Source: Paenibacillus sp. MBLB1832
GTDB lineage: Bacteria; Bacillota; Bacilli; Paenibacillales; NBRC-103111
DNA: 64,000 nucleotides
Direction: 5' to 3'
NCBI RefSeq assembly: GCF_032271945.1
Contig: NZ_CP130319.1
Coordinates: 1,941,001 to 2,005,000, forward strand
Each line of letters opens with the position of its first letter. The first letter of the stretch is position 1. The notes under the pieces were generated by a model. That model searched no databases. It was not told the origin of the DNA and was given only the letters and a program-made list of their open reading frames with translations. Both the position numbers and the translations under genes were made by a program. Shown here in pieces: positions 1-7,111 of this stretch.

Positions 1-1322
1 AATACAAAGCTTCTTTTGTCAAAATGACGAGCCTCTATCAAGAGCAGCCGAAACTGCTTGGGAAGTTCGCGGCGTTAAATGAAGAAATTTCAGCTAAAAT
101 CACTAGCTTGAATACCTATTTGAAAACAGAAACAGATGCTTCCATAGCCAGTAAGTCAAAGCTAAAATCGACGATGCAAGTCATTCTCCTCCTTTTCACG
201 TTTATGATGACGGCAGCGATGATCACCATAGGCACGATGTTGGCAAGCTCGATGAATCGCTCCCTGCGAAAGCTGCAGGAAGGTACACGTATTATTGGCG
301 GGGGTAATTTGGCTTATCGTGTTGATGTACAATCGTCCGATGAAATTGGCCAGCTGGCTGCAACGTTTAATGAAATGGCTGGTGAAGTGCAGAAGGCTTT
401 CAAATATGTGGTGGATGTATCGGGGCAATTATCCGAAGCTTCAAGTAACCTTCTCGCTATTTCCGAGGAAACTTCGGCACATACCCAGGAAGTAAGCCGT
501 ATAGCAACGACAGTAGAAGAAGGTACGGTTGATCAAGCGGATCAGATCGCGCTAGGCTTCCATTTGCTTCGTGATATGAACCTCCAAACGCAGCAGGTGA
601 AAGAAGCTGTTGCTGAAATCGCCTTGCAGGCCGATCGGTCTACAGATAAAGGTGCGGAAGGTATGGCGGTTGTGGCTGATTTGGAAAAGGTGTACCTCGA
701 CTATATGGGTGTGGGTAAATCGTTGTTTAAACGTGTCGAAGGTGTGGAACAGCATATCAGTCAAATGGTAAAAATGATTGCAGGTATTGAGGAGTTTTCC
801 AGTCAAATAGGGCTCATTTCCTTGAACGCATCCATCGAAGCGGCTAGAGCAGGTTCGTTTGGACGCGGCTTCGCCGTTATCGCGGAAACCGTGAAGGATT
901 TGGCGGAACGGACGAAGGCGCAAAGTTTGGATATGCGCAGAATGTCCGCACTTATGCTTGGAATGATGAATGAGCTCGAGCAGGATACAAAAAGGCTGGA
1001 AGCGGGCGGAAAGATTCAAGGAGAAGCTGTTCTTCAAACACGGGTTGCCTTTGTTCAAATTGCGGAGCAGCTTGAACGGATTCGAGAGCATGTTGGCCGT
1101 GTACAGGACTCCCTGAAATTCGTTACGAATTCCACCAATGAGCTTACAGACGCGATGAACGGCGTACAGGTTGTCTCTCATCAATCCAAAGAGGCTGCCA
1201 AAGAAGTTGCCGCATCAAGCCGCGAGCAGTTAGTAGCTATGGAAGAAATTAATGAGGCCGCTGTGCAGTTGGAATATTTTTCGGAACACCTACTACGCAA
1301 TATTGAGCAGTTTACTCTGTAG
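1..1322 (+). CDS. Methyl-accepting chemotaxis protein, 5' part missing
   Basis: Signalling half of a membrane chemoreceptor that controls the CheA kinase. The frame stays open to the left edge of the window, so the sensor domain and true start lie outside. Counting from the Met at 24, a membrane segment lies at about residues 50-72. A HAMP linker follows (DEIGQLAATFNEM), then a long coiled coil with the conserved tip ([11 protein letters not shown], then GRGFAVIAETVKDLAER) that contacts CheA/CheW. The ligand cannot be told because the sensor is missing. The stop lies about 20 bp before aspA, so the two may share a transcript. The family call is firm; only completeness is uncertain. Confidence 0.93.
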   Translation, partial: YKASFVKMTSLYQEQPKLLGKFAALNEEISAKITSLNTYLKTETDASIASKSKLKSTMQVILLLFTFMMTAAMITIGTMLASSMNRSLRKLQEGTRIIGGGNLAYRVDVQSSDEIGQLAATFNEMAGEVQKAFKYVVDVSGQLSEASSNLLAISEETSAHTQEVSRIATTVEEGTVDQADQIALGFHLLRDMNLQTQQVKEAVAEIALQADRSTDKGAEGMAVVADLEKVYLDYMGVGKSLFKRVEGVEQHISQMVKMIAGIEEFSSQIGLISLNASIEAARAGSFGRGFAVIAETVKDLAERTKAQSLDMRRMSALMLGMMNELEQDTKRLEAGGKIQGEAVLQTRVAFVQIAEQLERIREHVGRVQDSLKFVTNSTNELTDAMNGVQVVSHQSKEAAKEVAASSREQLVAMEEINEAAVQLEYFSEHLLRNIEQFTL

Positions 1323-1342
1323 ATAAAGGAACGGTGTTTATA

Positions 1343-2761
1343 ATGGTGTATCGGGTTGAGAAAGATTTCATAGGTGAAAAACAAGTGCCAGCAGATGCAT
1401 ATTACGGTATTCAAACGATGCGCGCTGTAGAGAATTTTCCTATCTCAGGTGTCAAAATTCATGCAGAGCTGATCACAGCTTTGGCCGAGGTGAAACAAGC
1501 GGCTGCACTGGCAAATATGGATACCCATATGCTGCCCAAGAAAATAGGGGAGGCCATTGTAAAAGCTGCTGTTGAAGTGAGAGGCGGACGCTGGCTGGAA
1601 CAATTTATTGTCGATTCCATTCAGGGTGGGGCGGGTACCTCCATTAACATGAATATGAACGAAGTATTGGCGAATCGTTCCTTGGACATGTTGGGTCAAG
1701 AGAAGGGCAGCTACTTTCACTGCAATCCGAACAATCATGTGAACATGTCCCAATCAACGAATGATGTGATCCCCACTGCGATTAAAATCGCAGCTTATCG
1801 TTTAACTGAGGATCTAATCGAGGCGCTTTCGTCACTCCAACGTGCTTTTGCTAAGAAGGAAGCCCAGTTTGACGATGTGATTAAAATGGGGCGTACTCAT
1901 CTCCAGGATGCTGTTCCGATTCGAATGGGACAAGAATTTGGCGCATATGCGCGCGTTTTGCAGCGCGATATCAATAGAATTAAGCAAGCTTCGGTAGGGC
2001 TGTTGACCGTGAACATGGGAGCTACGGCCGTTGGAACGGGCTTGAATGCGAAACCAGAGTATGTGGAGCGCGTCATGTTCCACTTGCGTGAACAAATTGG
2101 TATCCCTATTGAGAATGCGGAACATCTCGTAGATGGGACGCAGAATATGGATGCCTACACAGCGTTATCGGCCTCGTTGAAGGTATGCGCAGTGAACTTG
2201 TCCAAAATCTGCAACGACATCCGATTGATGGCATCAGGACCGCGTGTTGGTTTAGGTGAAATTAAGCTGCCGCCTCGACAGCCTGGCTCGTCCATCATGC
2301 CAGGGAAAGTAAACCCGGTAATGCCAGAAGTTGTGAACCAAGTGGCCTTCCAAGTCATCGGTAACGATCACACCATCTGCCTAGCCTGCGAAGCGGGGCA
2401 ATTCGAGCTGAACGTAATGGGACCTGTTCTGGCATTTAACTTGCTCCAGTCACTCAAAATACTGCGCAACGCAGCCGACGTCTTCGAACGCTTCGCGATC
2501 GAAGGCTTGGAAGCTGACCGCGAACGTTGCAAAACGTACGTCGAGCAAAGCTTTGGCATTGTCACCGCCTTAAACCCGCACCTTGGCTACGAAGTGGCTG
2601 CGCAATTGGTGAAAGAAGCGGTGAACACGGGTATGACGCTGAAAGAGCTAATCCTTGAGCGTGGTCTGCTCACAGCCCAGGAAATCAATGAAATCCTAAA
2701 TCCGATTCAGATGACCACACCGGGCATCGCTGGTGAGCGATTGTTAAGTCCGGCGGAATAG
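1343..2761 (+). CDS. aspA: Aspartate ammonia-lyase
   Basis: Cytoplasmic enzyme converting L-aspartate to fumarate and ammonia. It has the full length of the aspartase/fumarase superfamily (472 residues), with the signature GSSIMPGKVNP at about 315-325 followed by VMPEVVNQV, the form typical of aspartases rather than fumarases. The start is the ATG at 1343: AAAGGA at 1325-1330 sits 12 bp ahead of it and only 3 bp ahead of an in-frame GTG at 1334. A strong hairpin follows the stop. With arginase, cyanophycinase and malic enzyme nearby, it fits a local pathway from aspartate via fumarate and malate to pyruvate. Class II fumarase is the only realistic alternative. Confidence 0.93.
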   Translation: MVYRVEKDFIGEKQVPADAYYGIQTMRAVENFPISGVKIHAELITALAEVKQAAALANMDTHMLPKKIGEAIVKAAVEVRGGRWLEQFIVDSIQGGAGTSINMNMNEVLANRSLDMLGQEKGSYFHCNPNNHVNMSQSTNDVIPTAIKIAAYRLTEDLIEALSSLQRAFAKKEAQFDDVIKMGRTHLQDAVPIRMGQEFGAYARVLQRDINRIKQASVGLLTVNMGATAVGTGLNAKPEYVERVMFHLREQIGIPIENAEHLVDGTQNMDAYTALSASLKVCAVNLSKICNDIRLMASGPRVGLGEIKLPPRQPGSSIMPGKVNPVMPEVVNQVAFQVIGNDHTICLACEAGQFELNVMGPVLAFNLLQSLKILRNAADVFERFAIEGLEADRERCKTYVEQSFGIVTALNPHLGYEVAAQLVKEAVNTGMTLKELILERGLLTAQEINEILNPIQMTTPGIAGERLLSPAE

Positions 2762-2790
2762 CTGGTGGTAAGAAGGAAAGGTATTTACTT

Positions 2791-2820
2791 AAGGAGCCTC
2801 CCTAAATGGGAGGCTCCTTT
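2791..2820 (+). terminator. Terminator-like hairpin after aspA
   Basis: The arms AAGGAGCCTCCC and GGGAGGCTCCTT pair perfectly around a loop of about five bases, 29 bp after the aspA stop. The T tract after it is short, so termination may be partial. Confidence 0.75.
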
Positions 2821-2901
2821 GGGTATGCGCCCATGGGCTTAATTAATTATAGGGTTTAAGTGCCGAATGGGCTATGCGGTATAGAGGGTATTGTTGGGAT
2901 A

Positions 2902-2917
2902 TGGTATCATCCATGCT
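2902..2917 (+). promoter_or_regulatory. Weak sigma-54-like promoter before the esterase gene
   Basis: TGGTAT, five bases, then ATGCT keeps the GG and GC pairs at the sigma-54 spacing but misses other consensus positions. It lies about 53 bp before the start codon. It overlaps an 8-bp inverted repeat (ATGGTATC at 2901-2908, GATACCAT at 2930-2937), which may instead be an operator. Confidence 0.3.
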
Positions 2918-2969
2918 AGGAGATAGAAGGATACCATCTCATAGTTTAAATCAGGAGGCATCGTAGTTC

Positions 2970-3662
2970 ATGCATTTATTTTTATTAATCGGCCAATCGA
3001 ATATGGCTGGAAGAGGCGAACTGAGCGAAATCCATCAGCAGCCTAAAGTAGAAAAACATATTTACATGCTGGATGCGGACATGAATTGGCAGACTGCGTG
3101 TGAACCCATTCATTTTGACAAGCCTGAACTTGTTGGCGTCGGTCCTGGGCTTTCGTTTGCCAGAACAATTAAGCCCTTCATGGATGGAGAATCGATCGGA
3201 TTGATTCCCTGTGCTGTTGGGGGGACGAAGATTGAACGGTGGATCTCTAAGGGAGACTTGTATAGGGAGGCCGTTTCGCGTGCAAGATCAGCTATGCAGC
3301 GTGGTAAGCTAAGTGGCATATTATGGGCACAGGGGGAGAGTGATTCTGCAGATTTCCTTGATGCTAAGTCCTATAAGGAAAGATTATTTAGCCTAATATC
3401 TGACTTGCGTAATGATTTACAAGCGCATAATGTTCCATTTATTGCTTCCAAGTTGGGTGGCTTTATTTTACCGGACTCCTATCCGTATACAAACCTTGTT
3501 AATGAAGCACTTGCAGCAGCGAGCGATTCATTTGCCTTCTATAGCCTCGTAGTCTCAAAGGGGCTTTCTCACAAGGGCGACCACTTGCACTATGACACGG
3601 AATCCGCAGAGGAACTGGGAAGACGCATGGCGGAAGCATGGTTAAAGGTTGTTAATAAATAA
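2970..3662 (+). CDS. SGNH-type carbohydrate acetylesterase (CE6/SASA-like)
   Basis: Predicted cytoplasmic esterase of 230 residues, resembling the sialate O-acetylesterase/CE6 group that removes acetyl groups from sugars. Block I is GQSNMAGRG with the nucleophile at Ser10. A WAQGESDS block lies at about 118-125. The catalytic Asp-X-X-His is D204-H-L-H207. There is no signal peptide. SD AGGAGG lies about 11 bp before the ATG. It is convergent with the cyanophycinase gene and has its own upstream region, so it is probably monocistronic. The fold call is good; the substrate is unknown, and it could serve any acetylated glycan imported by the cell. Confidence 0.8.
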   Translation: MHLFLLIGQSNMAGRGELSEIHQQPKVEKHIYMLDADMNWQTACEPIHFDKPELVGVGPGLSFARTIKPFMDGESIGLIPCAVGGTKIERWISKGDLYREAVSRARSAMQRGKLSGILWAQGESDSADFLDAKSYKERLFSLISDLRNDLQAHNVPFIASKLGGFILPDSYPYTNLVNEALAAASDSFAFYSLVVSKGLSHKGDHLHYDTESAEELGRRMAEAWLKVVNK

Positions 3663-3736
3663 ACCGCCACCCGAGCCAGCGTGTGCTGAGCTTGGAGAAG
3701 CGGTGTTTGATATACATCCTATGTCTAAGCAGTCGC

Positions 3737-4696
3737 TCAGAAGGCGCGCGGTTCCCGCGCGCGCCCCTGTGCGTCTCGAGCGACGCACAGGTCAAAATCA
3801 AACGTATCCCCTGCGCTCAGGGGATACCCCATGCCTAGCTGGCCGTGGGCCTGCTCGTTGGCGATAATCAGTACCTGATTATCGCCAACGACATGCCCTT
3901 GTCCAGCCCGAATCAAGATCGCCGTGTTCTCGTCCACGCCGATCCCGTACCGGCTGTTCAGCGAGCGAACAGCCAAGGGCAGCCGCACTTCCCGGCTTCG
4001 CTCGCGGAAGTGCGTATCCACGCAAGCATTAAGCTCGCTTGCGAAGCCAAAGCCCTTCATGCAGCCGCCGGCATCGGGCTGCCCCTCGACGACGAGCGTC
4101 GCGCTGGCAATCGGCTTTCGTACTAACTCCAACCCTGCACGATAACCGTTCAGGGTTCCCTCCCCATACGTCCACGTACCTTGGATGGCCGCACCCGCAC
4201 TGGACCCCCCAATTACCCCTCCGCGATGATAAACCTCGCGGACTGCCTGGAGCAGAGGGGTGTCCTCGCCTTCATCGGTAAGAAGGCAACGCGCATGCTT
4301 AGCCTGATCCCCGCCGTTTAGCCAAACCGCTTGCACATTGGCGAGCTGCTCGATGTTTTCATCATCATAAGCAGCCCGCTGATAGTTATCAATGGCGATT
4401 GGAATGAACAGCGGTTCAAAGCCATACTTCCGAAACAGCTTGCCATAGCCCGAAAAACCGTCATCATCTACATGATAGGCAAGGCTTGCGGCCCGCAGGC
4501 TTGGAGCAGCCGAGCAGAACACAGCAATTTGCGGTCTTTGGTTTGCTTTCGTTGGATGCTCTGCGCCTATGCTAGACAAACCGCCTCCCACTGCGGCATC
4601 GTAAAGCGCGCCCCAAACGGCTTTGTTGTCGTCCAATAAGTGGCCTCCTCCAAGGAGGATACTGCCTGATCTTATATGTTTCATAGCATCGTCCAT
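3737..4696 (-). CDS. cphB: Cyanophycinase (peptidase S51)
   Basis: Serine peptidase that splits cyanophycin (poly-Asp with Arg side chains) into beta-Asp-Arg dipeptides. The nucleophile elbow GGSSAGA places the catalytic Ser at about 166; WLNGGDQ precedes it and GIGVDENTA follows, in family order. At 319 residues it is somewhat longer than classical intracellular CphB, and it has no signal peptide. It is the last gene of an M20-arginase-cyanophycinase operon, starting 1 bp after the arginase stop, so it is probably translationally coupled; a second ATG lies at codon 5. The last 300 bp consist largely of consecutive inverted repeats. The family is clear; the physiological substrate is inferred from family and neighbours. 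Confidence 0.85.
   Translation of the reverse strand: MDDAMKHIRSGSILLGGGHLLDDNKAVWGALYDAAVGGGLSSIGAEHPTKANQRPQIAVFCSAAPSLRAASLAYHVDDDGFSGYGKLFRKYGFEPLFIPIAIDNYQRAAYDDENIEQLANVQAVWLNGGDQAKHARCLLTDEGEDTPLLQAVREVYHRGGVIGGSSAGAAIQGTWTYGEGTLNGYRAGLELVRKPIASATLVVEGQPDAGGCMKGFGFASELNACVDTHFRERSREVRLPLAVRSLNSRYGIGVDENTAILIRAGQGHVVGDNQVLIIANEQAHGQLGMGYPLSAGDTFDFDLCVARDAQGRAREPRAF
3743..4043. repeat. Chain of inverted repeats inside the cyanophycinase 3' end
   Basis: Consecutive, mutually different inverted repeats with short loops. Perfect arms: 3744-3751/3755-3762 (8 bp), 3766-3775/3782-3791 (10 bp), 3804-3813/3818-3827 (10 bp), 3855-3871/3875-3891 (17 bp, 3-base loop), 3952-3959/3967-3974 (8 bp), 3984-3992/4006-4014 (9 bp) and 4021-4027/4037-4043 (7 bp). 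Arms with one mismatch: 3837-3844/3848-3855 and 3917-3926/3935-3944. The reading frame stays open through all of them. Confidence 0.9.
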
Positions 4697-4697
4697 C

Positions 4698-5615
4698 TTA
4701 TAAAATTTGCTTTCCTAACAAAGAGCTAATTAAGCCGACAGCTAATTGGGAGGTTTTATTATTCACATCGAGCAGTGGATTGACTTCTACGAATTCAGCG
4801 GAAGTGACAATACCGGCTTCATGCAGCATTTCTACAGCAAGATGGGCTTCACGGAAATGCAGTCCGCCATTCACCGCGGTACCTGTTCCTGGCGCTTCGT
4901 TCGGATCCAATGAATCGACGTCGTAGCTAACGTGCAGGCCATCCGTGCGGTCTTTGAGGTAATCAATGGCTTCCTGCATCACATGTGCCATTCCTTTGCG
5001 GTCGATATCATACATGGTAAAACATTTAATACCCAGTGATCGAATAAGCTTTTTCTCCCCTTCATCCAGGGAACGACAGCCGATAAGGACAATATTCTCA
5101 GGCTTCAATTTTGGCTGTAAGCCTTTCATATTCGTCAGCAACGGATGTCCAATGCCTAAACTAACAGCGAGTGACATACCGTGAATGTTGCCTGAGGGAC
5201 TTGTATCTGCTGTGTTTAGATCGGAATGCGCATCGATCCAAATGACCCCTAAATTCGTGTAATGTGAGGAAAGCCCAGCAAGTGTGCCAATAGCGATGCT
5301 ATGATCGCCGCCAATGATCAGCGGGAAATCGCCTCGTTGGGCGGCTTGAGAAACTTGTTCTGATAGTCGAGTGTTGATCTCTATAACCTCTGCCAGATAA
5401 TTCAGATTGGTAATATCTTGTTCGGCATCTATAGCTGTTGCGGTTACTTCGCCTAAGCTGATGTCCGTTATGGAATCGATGGTCAAATCCATCTGCTGGA
5501 TACTACGAATTAAGCCCGCTTGCATGATGGACTTGGGGCCTTGGCTGGCACCGCGACGACCTGCCCCTAGATCAAAGGGAACGGTAATAGCTGCGATTTT
5601 CTGTTGAATGCTCAT
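4698..5615 (-). CDS. rocF: Arginase
   Basis: Manganese enzyme hydrolysing L-arginine to L-ornithine and urea in the cytoplasm. It has the normal length (305 residues) and all six metal ligands in family motifs: GGDHS (H105), DAHSD (D128, H130, D132) and SYDVDSLDP (D232, D234). The substrate-loop motif SGNIHG is also present. The start ATG shares a base with the stop of the M20 gene (TAATG) and has a strong GGAGGAG site, so the pair is co-translated. Agmatinase is the main alternative but fits less well. Between a peptidase and a cyanophycinase, its likely job is to use arginine released from dipeptides. Confidence 0.92.
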   Translation of the reverse strand: MSIQQKIAAITVPFDLGAGRRGASQGPKSIMQAGLIRSIQQMDLTIDSITDISLGEVTATAIDAEQDITNLNYLAEVIEINTRLSEQVSQAAQRGDFPLIIGGDHSIAIGTLAGLSSHYTNLGVIWIDAHSDLNTADTSPSGNIHGMSLAVSLGIGHPLLTNMKGLQPKLKPENIVLIGCRSLDEGEKKLIRSLGIKCFTMYDIDRKGMAHVMQEAIDYLKDRTDGLHVSYDVDSLDPNEAPGTGTAVNGGLHFREAHLAVEMLHEAGIVTSAEFVEVNPLLDVNNKTSQLAVGLISSLLGKQIL

Positions 5616-6802
5616 TAGATCTCCTCCTTAAGTGTGGTTATCGTTGCAAGGAACTCGTTACGAATCTCAAGCAATATATCTGGATTGCTCAAAAGATCAT
5701 ATCCAGTCCATGCGAGTGACTTGGCACCTAACAAAAGAGCCTGCATGCCATCCTCGCTCCCAGCTGCCTCTTTGAATTCAATGGTGTGACCGCCATAGGG
5801 GCTATTGGGGATTTGGATATAGGGATGTATGGCGGCTGTCCGTTGACTCACATTCCCAATATCAATGGAACCGTGGTCTAGTCCGTGATGGATCTGTGTG
5901 GGATCCACACCGAGCTTAATCAGATTTTGAACGAAAGCTTCAGATAAAGCTTCATTGGTAATTAGATTATCATATCCGAGCTCATAATTAGATATCTGTA
6001 ATTGCGTCCCTGTCGCAAGCGCGGCTGCGCGTGCGCAGTCTTTGACCTTTTCAACCGTGGTCGCGAGTGTGCTCTTCGTGCGAGTTCGCACATAAAATTG
6101 CGCCTGTCCGTGGTCGGGAACGATATTCGCAGCAGTTCCTCCTTGCGTGATAATGCCGTGGATGCGGACATCAGATGAAAGATGCTGGCGAAGGGCATTG
6201 ATGGCGTTGAACGATAGAATAACCGCATCCAGCGCATTAATACCATCTTGAGGTCTTGCCGCAGCATGGGCTGTTTTTCCGATAAAGTCAAACTGGACAG
6301 CTTCCATGGCCATGGATACACCACTTCGCTCATAGAATTGAGAAGGATGCGCCATGAGGGCAGCATCGACGCCATCGAAGAGACCTTGCTCCGCCATCGT
6401 TACTTTCCCGCCGCTGGTTTCTTCCGCGGGAGTACCAAAAACAATGACGGTACCTCCGAATTGATCAACAGCTTTCTGTAACGCGATTGCAGCGGTTACG
6501 CTCATCACACCAATGAGATTATGTCCACACGCATGTCCAATCTCAGGCAGTGCATCATACTCGGCTAAATAAGCAATGGTCGGTCCAGGAAGTGAAGAGG
6601 CATATATGGCTTGAAAGGCAGTCGGTAAGCCGGCTGTGCCAATCTCAACGTGAAATCCATAAGACTTTAATAATTGAGTGAGCAGCTCGCACGCTTTAAA
6701 TTCTTGGTGTCCGAGCTCTGGATTTTCCCAAATCGTTCGGGAGGCATGAATCCAGATGTCTTTATTTGTTTCAATAAATGAAGCTATGCTTTCCTTTGTC
6801 AT
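5615..6802 (-). CDS. M20-family metal-dependent amidohydrolase/dipeptidase
   Basis: Predicted cytoplasmic zinc/manganese hydrolase of the M20D (aminoacylase/AbgB-like) group, which cleaves amide bonds of N-acyl amino acids or dipeptides. At 395 residues it is full length. Metal-site motifs are EYDALPEIGHACGHN (C92 and H94 likely ligands) and TPAEETSGGK (E127/E128, catalytic base and ligand), followed by the small lid domain and a return to the catalytic domain. It is first in the operon with arginase and cyanophycinase, under an exact sigma-54 promoter. Context suggests beta-Asp-Arg dipeptides as substrate, in place of the isoaspartyl dipeptidase absent here; that is inference. An N-acyl-amino-acid or indole-amide hydrolase remains possible. 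Confidence 0.82.
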   Translation of the reverse strand: MTKESIASFIETNKDIWIHASRTIWENPELGHQEFKACELLTQLLKSYGFHVEIGTAGLPTAFQAIYASSLPGPTIAYLAEYDALPEIGHACGHNLIGVMSVTAAIALQKAVDQFGGTVIVFGTPAEETSGGKVTMAEQGLFDGVDAALMAHPSQFYERSGVSMAMEAVQFDFIGKTAHAAARPQDGINALDAVILSFNAINALRQHLSSDVRIHGIITQGGTAANIVPDHGQAQFYVRTRTKSTLATTVEKVKDCARAAALATGTQLQISNYELGYDNLITNEALSEAFVQNLIKLGVDPTQIHHGLDHGSIDIGNVSQRTAAIHPYIQIPNSPYGGHTIEFKEAAGSEDGMQALLLGAKSLAWTGYDLLSNPDILLEIRNEFLATITTLKEEI

Positions 6803-6859
6803 GCATTTTTCCTTCTTTCTGTAGGCAAATGAGGGAGGGGACTGCTCTATACATTCCCT

Positions 6860-6875
6860 AGCAAAAAGCGTGCCA
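6860..6875 (-). promoter_or_regulatory. Sigma-54 promoter of the M20-arginase-cyanophycinase operon
   Basis: On the minus strand the sequence reads TGGCAC, GCTTT, TTGCT: the consensus -24/-12 element with the required 12-bp step from GG to GC. Transcription would start near 6850, about 48 bp before the M20 start codon. Confidence 0.85.
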
Positions 6876-6910
6876 GAAGGAACTTGTGTTTTTTTATTTA
6901 TTTGCGATGT

Positions 6911-6959
6911 TCTTTAATGGTGGTTGCTCACTATTAACAACCAATAATCACCATAAAGA
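6911..6959. promoter_or_regulatory. Inverted repeat, candidate enhancer site for a sigma-54 activator
   Basis: TCTTTAATGGTG and CACCATAAAGA are complementary apart from one extra A. The centre is about 85 bp upstream of the predicted minus-strand start and about 135 bp upstream of the plus-strand one, in the range where sigma-54 activators bind. Confidence 0.4.
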
Positions 6960-7043
6960 GGCTATTCCATCTACGTGGAGATTTCATACGATGGAGAATG
7001 AATCTTTCAAGTAATTCTGCCTTCTTATCGCGATCCACGTTGT

Positions 7044-7059
7044 TGGCATCGTTTTTGCT
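7044..7059 (+). promoter_or_regulatory. Sigma-54 promoter of the malic enzyme-rpoN operon
   Basis: TGGCAT, CGTTT, TTGCT matches the -24/-12 consensus except for one base, with correct GG-to-GC spacing. Transcription would start near 7070, ahead of the AAGGAGG site and the ATG at 7112. Confidence 0.75.
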
Positions 7060-7111
7060 TAGAAGTAGTTAAGGCTATCCTTGCCTACATCTAAGGAGGA
7101 ATCGAGATAAA

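Larger units (their letters stand above)
6803..7111. other. Regulatory region between divergent M20 and malic enzyme operons
   Basis: No gene lies here. It holds a sigma-54 promoter facing each way, and between them an imperfect inverted repeat at 6911-6959 (TCTTTAATGGTG and CACCATAAAGA) with an inner GGTTG/CAACC pair. A second, wider pair is ACGTGGA (6973-6979) and TCCACGT (7034-7040). These are plausible binding sites for a sigma-54 activator of the RocR type. Confidence 0.6.

Noticed and set aside
552-1184. Minus-strand open frame of 210 codons opposite the first chemoreceptor
   Set aside because: Cys/His/Leu-rich shadow of a coiled-coil gene, without a ribosome site.
1334-1342. GTG at 1334 as the aspA start
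   Set aside because: It is only three bases from the ribosome site; the ATG at 1343 is better placed and begins the conserved N-terminus.
3845-4281. Several overlapping plus-strand open frames of 73-93 codons
   Set aside because: They lie opposite cyanophycinase, have no ribosome sites, and owe their length to the GC-rich inverted repeats there.
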